Source: Oxynema aestuarii AP17 (GTDB taxonomy: Bacteria > Cyanobacteriota > Cyanobacteriia > Cyanobacteriales > Laspinemataceae). Taken from it: a stretch of DNA of 64,000 nucleotides. Under the pieces are notes generated by a model. That model was not told the DNA's origin, did no database searches, and saw nothing but the letters and a program-made list of their open reading frames with translations. The stretch spans positions 744,001-808,000 of the forward strand of contig NZ_CP051167.1 of assembly GCF_012295525.1 (NCBI RefSeq). Reading direction: 5' to 3'. Each line of letters begins with the position of its first letter. Within the stretch, counting starts at the first letter, position 1. The position numbers were made by a program, and so were the translations under genes. Of the stretch, positions 8,999-17,052 are shown piece after piece.

Positions 8999-11419
8999 AT
9001 GACGACTAACCCCGAATTTATTAACCGCGTCATCCAACTCGTCAACGAGTTGCGCGCGCAGTCTAACCTACCCGGATTGAGCGTCGATTCGCAACTGTTG
9101 CGAGCCGCCCAACTCCACGCCGAAGACATGGCGGATAACGACTTTTTCAGTCTCACCGGATCCAACGGATCCACCACAGGCTCTCGCCTCAGAGAAGTCG
9201 GCTATCAGTTCACCACCTTTCAGGAAAATATCGGCGCCTCCTCGCCAACCCCAGAAGAAATCGTCCAAAGTTGGTTTAACGACCCCGGACAGCGCACCAC
9301 CTTACTGCGAGAAGACGTCACCAATCTCGGCGTCGGCTACTTCTTGCTCGAAGGCGATACCGGAAACTTCAACGCCAACCATTACTGGTCTTTAGTCGTC
9401 AGCACGCGATCGCCCGGCGGCATCATTCGCGGCTTCAACAGTCCCAACATCCTCCAAGGAAGTATTGGCAACGATACCATCGAAGGCTCCGTCGCCAACG
9501 ACACCCTCAACGGCAACGGCGGCGACGACCAAGTATTAGGTCGCGGCGGCGACGACTTGCTCAGTGGCAACGACGGCAACGACACCCTCCTCGGGGAAGA
9601 AGGCAACGACCAGCTCTTCGGCGGTCAAAACGAAGACTTCCTCGATGGCGGCGTCGGTAACGATCTACTCTCCGGCGACAAAGGTAACGATCGCCTGCAA
9701 GCCGGAGACGGCGACGACACCCTTCAAGGCGGCGAAGATAACGACACCCTCTACGGTTCCCTCGGCAACGACTTACTCGCAGGCAATACAGGCAACGACA
9801 TTCTCTTCGGCGAAGAAGGCATCGATACCCTCGACGGCGGCGACGGCGACGACCAACTCTTCGGTAATGCCGATAACGACAGCTTGCTCGGCGGAACGGG
9901 CAACGATCTGATCTTGGGCAACCAAGGCAACGACGAAATCATCGCCGGAACCGGAAACGATACCGTTTACGGCGGTAAAGATAACGATGTCGTCTTTGCC
10001 GACGCCGGGGAAGATTTAATCTTCGGCGATCTCGGTCAAGACCAGCTTTTCGGTGCCGACGGCAACGACTCGATCTTCGGTGGCGACGAAAGCGATCGCC
10101 TCTTCGGCGAAGCCGGAAACGACTTTCTCAGTGGCAACCAAGGCGACGACACCCTAATTGGCGATGTCGGTAATGACAGTCTCTACGGCGGTCAGGGCAA
10201 CGACGAACTGTTCGGCGATGCCGACGACGACTTCCTCTTCGGCGACAAAGGCACCGACACCCTCAGTGGCGGCGACGGCGCCGATTCCCTCTACGGCTTC
10301 GACGATAACGACATCCTCGGCGGCGGCAACGGCGACGATTTCCTCGCCGGAAACCAAGGCAGCGACAGCATTAGAGGTGGCGAAGGCGCCGACACCCTCC
10401 AAGGCGGTAAAGACAATGACGTTTTATTCGGCGAAGTCGGCGAAGACCAACTTTTAGGGGACTTCGGCAACGATACCCTCTTCGGCGGCGACGACAACGA
10501 CGGTCTCGACGGGGGCGAAGACAACGACCTCTTATTCGGCAATGAAGCCAACGACACCTTATTTGGCAATTTCGGCGACGACACCCTCGACGGCGGCGAC
10601 GGCGACGACCAGCTCAACGGCAACGAAGGAGCCGACCAACTCTTAGGTCAAGCCGGAAACGATACCTTAAATGGGGGAGAAGAAGCCGATACCCTCAACG
10701 GCGGTTCCGGGAACGACGTCGTACAAGGGGACGCGGATAATGACATTCTCTTCGGCGAAGAAGGAAACGACACCCTCAACGGCGGTGACGGCAACGATAT
10801 TTTAAATGCGGCAGCCGGAGAAGATAACCTACAAGGCGGTACCGGGGATGACAGTTTGCTAGCCGGGGAAGGGAACGATACCCTCGACGGCGGCGACGGC
10901 GCGGACACGATGTTTGCCGGGGTCGGCAACGATATCGTGCGCGGCGGTGCGGGCGATGACAGCATCTTTGGAGAAGTCGGCAGCGATACGTTGCAAGGAG
11001 ATACCGGGAACGACACGATTCTCGGCGGCGACAATGACGACATCATCGAGGGGGGTGCGGGCAACGACTTGCTCCTCGGTCAAGGGGGGAACGATACCCT
11101 TTCCGGCGGTGACGGCAGCGATTCTCTCCTCGGCGGTGCGGGTGCGTTCGCCCAATATACTGGAGGGGCGGGTCGCGATTTCTTCGTCCTGCAACGAGGA
11201 ACGCAAGTGACGATTACGGATTACGAGGATGATATCGATAAATTCGTTCTCGCCGATGGTTTAACTCCCGACGATCTGTTATTGTCGGCTCCGGTGGGTG
11301 AAAGTCCCAGCGATACGACGATCGTCTTGCGCGAGGATCCGGCGGTAGTGATTGCCCTGCTGGTTGGGTTCGATCCCGAGTTTCGCGATACACTCATTAC
11401 TTCCGGCGACTTTATTTAA
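8999..11419 (+). CDS. CAP (SCP/PR-1) domain protein with long RTX calcium-binding repeat tail
   Basis: An 806-residue protein. Residues 1-140 form a CAP domain with the expected motif histidines and glutamate (QLHAEDMA, FQENIG, NHYWSLVV). Residues about 150-720 consist of tandem nonapeptides of the GGxGxDxLx/GNDTL type, the calcium-folded RTX beta-roll. The last 90 residues (QVTITDYEDDIDKFVLADGL) are the usual RTX-terminal capping region. RTX proteins leave the cell by type I secretion using an uncleaved C-terminal signal, and the lack of an N-terminal signal here agrees. ATG 8999 is preceded by a purine-rich site (GGGAGAAAATCTCA). No ABC/MFP secretion genes lie in the window. Confidence 0.9.
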   Translation: MTTNPEFINRVIQLVNELRAQSNLPGLSVDSQLLRAAQLHAEDMADNDFFSLTGSNGSTTGSRLREVGYQFTTFQENIGASSPTPEEIVQSWFNDPGQRTTLLREDVTNLGVGYFLLEGDTGNFNANHYWSLVVSTRSPGGIIRGFNSPNILQGSIGNDTIEGSVANDTLNGNGGDDQVLGRGGDDLLSGNDGNDTLLGEEGNDQLFGGQNEDFLDGGVGNDLLSGDKGNDRLQAGDGDDTLQGGEDNDTLYGSLGNDLLAGNTGNDILFGEEGIDTLDGGDGDDQLFGNADNDSLLGGTGNDLILGNQGNDEIIAGTGNDTVYGGKDNDVVFADAGEDLIFGDLGQDQLFGADGNDSIFGGDESDRLFGEAGNDFLSGNQGDDTLIGDVGNDSLYGGQGNDELFGDADDDFLFGDKGTDTLSGGDGADSLYGFDDNDILGGGNGDDFLAGNQGSDSIRGGEGADTLQGGKDNDVLFGEVGEDQLLGDFGNDTLFGGDDNDGLDGGEDNDLLFGNEANDTLFGNFGDDTLDGGDGDDQLNGNEGADQLLGQAGNDTLNGGEEADTLNGGSGNDVVQGDADNDILFGEEGNDTLNGGDGNDILNAAAGEDNLQGGTGDDSLLAGEGNDTLDGGDGADTMFAGVGNDIVRGGAGDDSIFGEVGSDTLQGDTGNDTILGGDNDDIIEGGAGNDLLLGQGGNDTLSGGDGSDSLLGGAGAFAQYTGGAGRDFFVLQRGTQVTITDYEDDIDKFVLADGLTPDDLLLSAPVGESPSDTTIVLREDPAVVIALLVGFDPEFRDTLITSGDFI
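9450..11145 (+). repeat. RTX nonapeptide-encoding repeat tract
   Basis: About 1.7 kb of degenerate 27-bp units encode GGxGNDxLx. The strong codon periodicity produces many spurious open frames on both strands, none of which is a gene. Confidence 0.85.
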
Positions 11420-11627
11420 ACGATCGCCGAGGTTTCGCGGGAGCAAGCGGCGATCGCCCCCGAGAGATCGCCCGTTCGCCTCTACTCGAAAAATTGAAGC
11501 ATACTTTCGCCGCGATCGGGTTTATTGCGGCGATTGTTATCTTGATGCGAGCCGCGAACTCCTTCCTATCCCCGGATGGACTTCTCCTTGGGGAATGCAC
11601 GATGATACCTGCGGAGGTTGTTTTTGT

Positions 11628-12761
11628 ATGTCAATGGTCACTCTACCCGGACTCAGCACGCTGATCGAAAGCATGAGTCAACAGCGTAATTTACCCGCCT
11701 CTGCCGTGCAAGAGGCCCTGCAAGAAGCCTTACTCAAAGGATACGAGCGCTATCGCCGCCAACACGGCGAGGACGACCCCAATCTGTTGAGTGAGGATTA
11801 TTTCGAGAATTTTTCCGTCCAATTGGACTTGCAAGCGGAAGGATTTCGGGTGGTGGCCCGCAAAACGATTGTCGAGCAGGTCAGCCAACCCGATCGCGAA
11901 ATCTCGATCGCCTCGAAAGGCGCCCAACGCGCCCGCGCCAGTCTCGGTCAGGTGGTGATGGTCGATGTTACGCCGAAACAAGAAGCGTTCGGACGACTGG
12001 CGGCCCATCAAACCAAGATGGTGTTAACTCAAAAGTTGCAAGAACAACAGTGCAAGTTCGTCCAAACTCATTTCGCCCACTTGCGCGGTACGGTTCTCGA
12101 CGCGACAGTGCGCCGTCACGATCGCCGGGGGGTGATTCTGGCGATCGATAGCGGAGTCGATGGACTCCACGTGGAAGCGGAATTACCCCACTACGACAAA
12201 CTCCCCAACGATGACTATACAGAAGACGCTCACTTCAAAGTATATCTGAAGAAGGTCTACGACAATCCCAGTTCTCGCCCCTTATTGCGCGTCTCGCGGG
12301 CGAGCAGTCATTTAATTGAAGGTTTGCTCGTGGAAACGGTTCCGGCCCTGCGGGAGCAACAAGTAGAAATTAAGGCGATCTCGCGCGATGCGATCCCCCG
12401 AGATCGCGAGGTGACACCGCGCTCGAAAGTCGCTGTTGCCTCGGCGGATCCGGCGATCGATCCCGTCGCCGCCTGTCTCGGCGATAATGGAGAGTTAGTG
12501 ACGGCGATCGGCGCTCAAATGAACGGTGAAAAAATCGAGATCCTTCCCTGGTCCGAGGATCCGATCGCCTTGATTGCGACGGCGCTAAGTCCGGCCCAAG
12601 TGCGCGAAGTTCGCTTGCTCGACGAGGAAGGACGGGAAGCCGTCGTCGTCGTCGCCGCCGACCAAGAAGCCCTGGCGAACGGACCGAACGCACAAAATTT
12701 GCACTTGGCTGCTCGTCTGACAGGATGGAAGTTAAAGCTCGAAACCGTCGCCGCCGAGTGA
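11628..12761 (+). CDS. Divergent NusA paralogue with atypical KH loops
   Basis: A 377-residue protein with the full NusA order: N-terminal RNA-polymerase-binding domain (MSMVTLPGLSTLIESMSQQR, residues 1-140), S1 domain (about 150-225), KH1 (226-310) and KH2 (311-372). NusA modulates pausing, termination and antitermination. ATG 11628 is chosen because GGAGG lies 10 bases upstream and homology begins there; the frame is open further upstream without similarity. The KH1 loop is GDNG (285-288), where typical NusA has a basic GxxG, and the KH2 loop is GPNA (352-355), where GKEG is usual. Neither rimP nor ylxR/infB is adjacent, unlike the normal nusA operon. I read it as a second, specialised NusA; I cannot see whether a canonical copy exists elsewhere. 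Confidence 0.75.
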   Translation: MSMVTLPGLSTLIESMSQQRNLPASAVQEALQEALLKGYERYRRQHGEDDPNLLSEDYFENFSVQLDLQAEGFRVVARKTIVEQVSQPDREISIASKGAQRARASLGQVVMVDVTPKQEAFGRLAAHQTKMVLTQKLQEQQCKFVQTHFAHLRGTVLDATVRRHDRRGVILAIDSGVDGLHVEAELPHYDKLPNDDYTEDAHFKVYLKKVYDNPSSRPLLRVSRASSHLIEGLLVETVPALREQQVEIKAISRDAIPRDREVTPRSKVAVASADPAIDPVAACLGDNGELVTAIGAQMNGEKIEILPWSEDPIALIATALSPAQVREVRLLDEEGREAVVVVAADQEALANGPNAQNLHLAARLTGWKLKLETVAAE

Positions 12762-12802
12762 GCGATCCGCCTGTGGAAAGGCGAGCGCGAACGGGGATTG
12801 CT

Positions 12803-12842
12803 GATAGCTAATTTTCCGGAATATTCCGGAAAATTAGCTATC
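12803..12842. repeat. Perfect 40-bp palindrome upstream of IS607
   Basis: Forty bases form an uninterrupted perfect inverted repeat centred on GGAATATTCC, with arms beginning GATAGCTAATTTTCCGGAAT. It ends 39 bases before the tnpA start and begins 41 bases after the NusA-like stop. It could be a resolvase-binding site, a terminator stem for the upstream gene or a separate palindromic insertion. Confidence 0.9.
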
Positions 12843-12881
12843 CAAAGTGGTAGGATTAAATTGTGAATTTTTACCACCAAG

Positions 12882-13454
12882 ATGCCGAAAAAATATGTCA
12901 CCCCGAAAGAAGCGCAAGCAATTCTCGGAGTCTCTGAGAAGACCCTGCGAAATTGGGACAAACAAGGAAAAATACGTGCAATTAGAATTCCCTCTGGACA
13001 TCGCAGGTATGACATATCCTCGATTGACGGAAAGAAAAATAGAGCCAGGATCATCTATGCCAGAGTCAGCAGTCACAAGCAAAAAGCAGACCAAGACCTG
13101 CAAGCAGATTACCTACTTTGCCTCTACCCAAGAGCCGAAGTCATCAAAGAAATCGGGTCAGGACTCAACTACAATCGAAAAAAATTTAAAGCCATTCTGG
13201 AACGAGTTATGTCAGGAGATGTCGAACAGCTTGTGGTCGGGCACAAAGACAGATTGGCAAGATTTGGATTTGAGTTGCTCAAATGGATTTGCGAACTCAA
13301 CCATACAGAACTCGTGGTTTGCAACAACACAGAACTTAGTCCAGAAAGAGAAATGGTGGAAGACATACTGGCAATCGTTCACGTCTTCTCTTACCGACTC
13401 TATGGACTCAGGAAATACAAGTCTCAAATCAAAGAAGATCCGGGTTTACCCTGA
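12882..13454 (+). CDS. tnpA: IS607 serine recombinase (TnpA)
   Basis: A 190-residue protein with an N-terminal MerR-like helix-turn-helix (YVTPKEAQAILGVSEKTLRN) and a small serine-recombinase domain. The nucleophile serine lies in IIYARVSSHKQK (about residue 63), and KEIGSGLNYNRK and VVGHKDRLARFG are conserved resolvase motifs. It catalyses excision and integration of the element. Length is within the usual IS607 range. The 3' end overlaps tnpB by 53 bases, implying coupled translation. No frameshift or internal stop is seen, so this copy may be active, unlike the two near 44-47 kb. Confidence 0.88.
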   Translation: MPKKYVTPKEAQAILGVSEKTLRNWDKQGKIRAIRIPSGHRRYDISSIDGKKNRARIIYARVSSHKQKADQDLQADYLLCLYPRAEVIKEIGSGLNYNRKKFKAILERVMSGDVEQLVVGHKDRLARFGFELLKWICELNHTELVVCNNTELSPEREMVEDILAIVHVFSYRLYGLRKYKSQIKEDPGLP

Positions 13455-14541
13455 AACCGAATTAAAGATGACTTGGCGCAAGTGGCTGGCAGCTAGCAGA
13501 TATTGCTATAACGCCGGAATGGCAAGATTACGCGATACTTACTTTGAAGGGCTTAAATTACCTAGTGCTTATGACTTGCGTCAGGTGGTGATGTCGAAGA
13601 TCCCGGAATGGGTAAATTCAACTCCCTTTAATTTGCGTGGAGCGGCGGTGCTCGACGCTCATGCCGCCTTTAAAAACACTCCCAAAGAACACAAGCTGAG
13701 GCCAAAGTTTCGGAGTTGCCGTCAACCCGTTTCATCCTTTAAGTTACAGTCTCAAAACTGGAGAGGGGGCACGACCTACCCAACGCACAAAACCGAGTCA
13801 GGAATTAAGCTAAAGGAGCTAAAAGTTAATGCCAGTGAAGAAATACCAGCAGCGATTCCGAGCGATTTTAATGTCATTTTGGATCGAGGTAGATGGTTTA
13901 TAGCCTACACCGTCGAAGAGGAAAGGCTGACCAATCCTCATCAACAGGCGATCGCCCTAGACCCTGGAGTGAGAACTTTTTTGACTGGTTTTGACGGCAA
14001 CAAGGTCATTGCACTAGGCAACGGCTCAATCTCGCGCATTGTCAAGCTCTGTAAGCGTTTAGATCGGATTCAGTCAGAAACTGCTAAAGCTAAAGGTAGA
14101 GACAATAAGCGCAAAAGATTCAAGCTAAGAAAGCTGGCTCGGCAGCTAAGAATAAAAATTAGAAACCTGGTTGATGAATGTCACAAAAAGACTGCTGCTT
14201 TCTTGACCTCTAATTACTCCCAGGTCATGATTCCCGACTTTAAGTCATCGTTCATGGTCTACAGAGCCAAGCGAAAGATTAACCATAAAACAGCACGTTC
14301 TTTGCTCACTTGGGCGCACTACCGCTTTAAACAGAGGCTGGTTCACCAAGCGGTTAAACGAGGCTGCCAGGTAATAGAAGTCACGGAAGAATATACAAGC
14401 AAAACCTGCTCAAAATGCGGGCAGATTCACAATCGGCTAGGCGGTTCTAAGAAATTTATCTGCCCCAATTGCTCCCATAGAATCGACCGGGATGCTAATG
14501 GCAGTATCAATGTCTTCTTGAAAACAATCTCTGGCAATTAG
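13402..14541 (+). CDS. tnpB: IS607 TnpB RNA-guided nuclease with rearranged active site
   Basis: About 379 residues from ATG 13402; the frame opens 555 bases earlier but that part is a shadow of tnpA. The RuvC-like core has Asp187 in AIALDPGV and Asp364 in DRDANGSIN. The second position, usually EDL, reads IPDFKSSFM with no glutamate, while a glutamate is present in TEEYTSKTC (329/330). This is the rearranged arrangement described for Fanzor-related, IS607-type TnpBs. A four-cysteine zinc finger (CSKCG, CPNC) follows. TnpB cuts donor or target DNA guided by an omega RNA from the element's right end. The gene looks complete. Confidence 0.85.
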   Translation: MDSGNTSLKSKKIRVYPETELKMTWRKWLAASRYCYNAGMARLRDTYFEGLKLPSAYDLRQVVMSKIPEWVNSTPFNLRGAAVLDAHAAFKNTPKEHKLRPKFRSCRQPVSSFKLQSQNWRGGTTYPTHKTESGIKLKELKVNASEEIPAAIPSDFNVILDRGRWFIAYTVEEERLTNPHQQAIALDPGVRTFLTGFDGNKVIALGNGSISRIVKLCKRLDRIQSETAKAKGRDNKRKRFKLRKLARQLRIKIRNLVDECHKKTAAFLTSNYSQVMIPDFKSSFMVYRAKRKINHKTARSLLTWAHYRFKQRLVHQAVKRGCQVIEVTEEYTSKTCSKCGQIHNRLGGSKKFICPNCSHRIDRDANGSINVFLKTISGN

Positions 14542-14640
14542 CCAGAGCCAGGTAAGATAGCACCTAATACACAGTATTACTAGGTTTTACCAGTAATTAC
14601 CGGGTTAAAGACTATCTGTAGCATCAAATTAAAGACCCTT
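14525..14640 (+). ncRNA. Candidate omega RNA region at the right end of IS607
   Basis: A perfect 7-bp hairpin (CTCTGGC, loop AATTA, GCCAGAG; 14529-14547) spans the tnpB stop codon, and further partly complementary segments (GGTAA near 14551, TTACC near 14588) follow. TnpB guide RNAs are known to overlap the tnpB 3' end and extend to the element's right edge. Exact ends are not determinable by eye. Confidence 0.4.
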
Positions 14641-14654
14641 CCCGTGCTCGACCC

Positions 14655-15359
14655 GTGACTCATTCGGCTCCAGATTCCCCCTCTAACTCCAAACCCCTCG
14701 CTATCTTGAAGGGGACAGCGATCGCCGTGTGGCGATTGTGCCTCTTAGGAAGCTTGAGTGCGGGTTTTCTACTCTTAGGCATGGCGATCGCCCATTTTTA
14801 TCCCCATCCCAACCCCCATCGACCGCTTTTAGATACCGCCATCCGCCTCGGTCGTGGGGGAACCCTCCCCGCGAGCCAATCTCCCCCGAGGGATGTCCCC
14901 AGTCCAGCTAGCAGTCCTTCACCCTCGGTCTCTCCCTCGGAGTCCGAGGACGGCGATCGCCTACCGACCTCGGCACCTGCCGACTCTGCCAACCCGGCGC
15001 CCGCCCCCGAGCCTCTCAGCGTTACCCTACCGAGCGATGTTTTTTTCGCCCCCGCCAGCAGTACCCTCAACCCGGACAAAACCGAACTTTTGGACAATAT
15101 AATTAGCGATCTGCGAAACTATCAGGGGGCGACGATCCGGATCGCCGGACATACGGACAATACCGGGGATGCACGGGCGAACCAAGAACTCTCGGCGCAG
15201 CGCGCCCGGGCGGTCGCCCAATATCTTACAGAGACCTTGGGCGATCGCTACCAGTGGCAAAGTGTCGGTTACGGCGAAACCCGTCCGCTCGCAGACAACG
15301 ACAGCGACCTCAATCGACAACGCAACCGACGCATTGAAATCGAGATTCAGCCGAAATAA
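14655..15359 (+). CDS. OmpA-family peptidoglycan-binding protein, single-pass membrane anchored
   Basis: A 234-residue protein starting at GTG 14655. One hydrophobic helix (LCLLGSLSAGFLLLGMAIA, about residues 32-50) is followed by a Pro/Ser-rich linker (about 75-125) and a C-terminal OmpA domain (about 127-234). The domain has GHTDNTGDARANQELSAQRA, the conserved peptidoglycan-contacting Asp/Arg region. There is no N-terminal beta-barrel, so it probably tethers the inner membrane to the cell wall (inference). It lies immediately after the IS607 right end and 160 bp before fmt. The IS insertion may have replaced its native promoter. Confidence 0.8.
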   Translation: MTHSAPDSPSNSKPLAILKGTAIAVWRLCLLGSLSAGFLLLGMAIAHFYPHPNPHRPLLDTAIRLGRGGTLPASQSPPRDVPSPASSPSPSVSPSESEDGDRLPTSAPADSANPAPAPEPLSVTLPSDVFFAPASSTLNPDKTELLDNIISDLRNYQGATIRIAGHTDNTGDARANQELSAQRARAVAQYLTETLGDRYQWQSVGYGETRPLADNDSDLNRQRNRRIEIEIQPK

Positions 15360-15367
15360 AGGGTTCG

Positions 15368-15405
15368 ACCGCTCCCGATCGCCGTTTCCCTCGGACTGGA
15401 GCGGT
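15368..15405 (+). terminator. Hairpin downstream of OmpA-like gene
   Basis: ACCGCTCC and GGAGCGGT form an 8-bp stem eight bases after the stop codon. The T-run behind it is weak, so terminator function is uncertain. Confidence 0.35.
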
Positions 15406-15522
15406 TTGCGTCGGACATTGACAACTCAACTGCCCCCGCTCCCCCCGTGACGGTTCTCAGTTCCCTCTGCCGTCTGTTTTCTCCCTTTGACCCCTCACCT
15501 GTGACGACTACATCCCACTAAC

Positions 15523-16524
15523 ATGAAAGTTGTATTTTTCGGGACTCCCTACTTTGCCGTACCGAGTTTGGAAATCTTACTGGCTCACAAGCACTTTGAA
15601 GTCGCGGCGGTCATTACCCAGCCGGACAAACGGCGGCGTCGGGGCAATCAGTTAATTCCCTCAGCCATCAAAAAAGTCGCCCTCGCCCGTGGGATCCCCG
15701 TGTGGCAACCGCGATCGGTGAAAAAAGACGCCAACACCCTAGCGCAACTGGAAAAACTCGCCGCCGACGTGTTCGTAGTGGTCGCTTACGGGCAAATCCT
15801 CTCGCCGGAAATCCTCGCGATGCCCCGTCTCGGCTGTGTCAACGTTCACGCCTCCCTGCTGCCTCAATATCGCGGTGCGGCGCCGATCCAATGGAGTCTC
15901 TACGACGGTGTTAGTGAAACCGGGTTGACTACCATGCTCATGGATGAAGGGATGGATACCGGGCCGATGTTGCTCAAGGCGAAAACTCCGGTGGAGTTAT
16001 TGGAAAATGCCGATCTGCTCGCCCGCAATTTATCGAACATGGGAGGGGAGTTATTAGTCGAAACCCTGCTCAAGTTAGAGCGCGATCGCATCAAACCGAT
16101 TCCCCAAGATGAGGAGCGCGCCAGTTACGCCCGCTTGATTCAAAAGAGCGATTACGCTTTGGATTGGTCCCGGCGGGCGATCGCCCTGCACAACCAAATT
16201 CGCGGCTTTTATCCCCACTGCACCGCCCAATTTCGCGGCGAACCGTTGAAAATTATGGCTTCGGCTCCCGTCGGAGACGATTACTGGGAGGATCTGCCCC
16301 CGTCTTTTAGCGTCTTGGAACACAACTGGCCCGTATTGTATTCCGGCGGCGGCGCGATCGGCGAGGTGGTCTGTATTGCCAAGCATATCGGCCCGATCGT
16401 GCAAACGGGGGACGGTCTGTTACTGTTACAGCAAGTTCAGTTAGCGGGAAAACGCGCTCAATCCGGATGGGATTTTGCCAACGGGGCTCACTTGCAAGTC
16501 GGCGAGATCCTGCACAATGGCTGA
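15523..16524 (+). CDS. fmt: Methionyl-tRNA formyltransferase
   Basis: A 333-residue protein of normal family length. It formylates initiator Met-tRNA using 10-formyl-tetrahydrofolate. The N-terminal Rossmann-like hydrolase domain contains [20 protein letters not shown], holding the catalytic Asn-His region and SLLPxYRG loop, and later [15 protein letters not shown], which supplies the conserved Asp. The C-terminal OB-type domain (about residues 205-325) binds tRNA. ATG 15523 begins the recognisable [14 protein letters not shown]. No def gene is adjacent. It converges on a small conserved gene on the other strand. Confidence 0.95.
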   Translation: MKVVFFGTPYFAVPSLEILLAHKHFEVAAVITQPDKRRRRGNQLIPSAIKKVALARGIPVWQPRSVKKDANTLAQLEKLAADVFVVVAYGQILSPEILAMPRLGCVNVHASLLPQYRGAAPIQWSLYDGVSETGLTTMLMDEGMDTGPMLLKAKTPVELLENADLLARNLSNMGGELLVETLLKLERDRIKPIPQDEERASYARLIQKSDYALDWSRRAIALHNQIRGFYPHCTAQFRGEPLKIMASAPVGDDYWEDLPPSFSVLEHNWPVLYSGGGAIGEVVCIAKHIGPIVQTGDGLLLLQQVQLAGKRAQSGWDFANGAHLQVGEILHNG

Positions 16525-16535
16525 GCGGCGGCGCC

Positions 16536-16568
16536 GCGATTCTCCTGGGGAGACCCTACGCGATCGCC
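16536..16568. repeat. Dispersed HIP1-flanked repeat, copy 1
   Basis: A unit of about 33 bp running GCGATTCTCCTGGGGAGAC...GCGATCGCC lies between the convergent fmt and DUF6464-like genes. Near-identical units occur at 32739-32772 (intergenic) and 42573-42605 (inside a coding region). Confidence 0.8.
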
Positions 16569-16586
16569 CCCCGAAGGCGATCGCCG

Positions 16587-16946
16587 TCAAGCTTCTTGCG
16601 GTTCGTAGAACCGACATTCGGAACACGGGCCTTCTGGGTTGACCGCACAGCGAATCAATTCCGAACGAGCGTTGTAGCGGCAGGTCGCATCCCCGAGAAC
16701 CCAACGCCCGTCAATCGTACTCGTTTCGATCGGTCGGCGGGCGCTCTGGACGTAGAGGGCAATTTTTTGCAGGCGGTAGCGACCGGATTTGAGTTGGTAG
16801 CGATGACGGCGTTCTAGTACCGTGTAGGTTTTTCCTTCTAAATCGAGATAGTGACCGGGTTGGGGATTCCAATCAAGCTGGATTTTACCGAGCGATCGCG
16901 TCGGCTCGGTCAGAATCACCTCTGTCGGTAGAGAATCTGGCTCCAT
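16587..16946 (-). CDS. Conserved cyanobacterial protein (DUF6464-like)
   Basis: A 119-residue soluble protein with a beta-rich pattern: a start region around PGHYLDLEGKTYTVLERRHR and a cysteine-rich C-terminus (CRYNARSELIRCAVNPEGPCSECRFYEP, four cysteines). The cysteines could bind a metal, but this is inference. It resembles a small family common in cyanobacteria that I recall as DUF6464; the name is unverified. The start at 16946 lies close to the right end of the adjacent tnpB element, so its promoter may come from or be disturbed by that element. Confidence 0.65.
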   Translation of the reverse strand: MEPDSLPTEVILTEPTRSLGKIQLDWNPQPGHYLDLEGKTYTVLERRHRYQLKSGRYRLQKIALYVQSARRPIETSTIDGRWVLGDATCRYNARSELIRCAVNPEGPCSECRFYEPQEA

Positions 16947-17014
16947 AACGCTCTTTGTTATCTGGCTTACCGCTCTCTAAAACTTACTCAAACTTAATCA
17001 TTTGATGTTTAGTT

Positions 17015-17052
17015 CCTAGCTTGGATCTTCCAAGACCTTTCCATCACTAGGC
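17015..17052 (-). ncRNA. Candidate omega RNA hairpins after tnpB
   Basis: Read on the minus strand, a perfect hairpin CTTGGA-AGA-TCCAAG (17020-17034) is enclosed by a CCTAG/CTAGG stem (17047-17051 with 17015-17019). It lies directly 3' of tnpB, where TnpB guide scaffolds are encoded. Ends are unknown. Confidence 0.4.

Larger units (their letters stand above)
12843..14640 (+). mobile_element. IS607-family element (tnpA + tnpB), apparently intact
   Basis: A serine recombinase gene overlaps a tnpB gene, the standard IS607 arrangement. The interior has few HIP1 octamers compared with flanking DNA, which suggests foreign origin. IS607 elements lack terminal inverted repeats, so the boundaries given are estimates: left between the palindrome and tnpA, right in the structured region after tnpB. 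Confidence 0.75.

Noticed and set aside
9564-11210. Several Ser/Thr/Pro-rich frames within the RTX tract, and the tract as a DNA repeat array
   Set aside because: They arise from the 27-bp codon periodicity of the GGxGNDxL repeats; the tract is coding, not CRISPR or satellite.
11352-11627. Upstream extension of the NusA-like frame
   Set aside because: It overlaps the RTX gene end, shows no homology, and GGAGG precedes ATG 11628.
12847-13401. Extended N-terminus of the IS607 tnpB frame
   Set aside because: This part overlaps tnpA in another frame and has no TnpB similarity; ATG 13402 fits the normal overlap.
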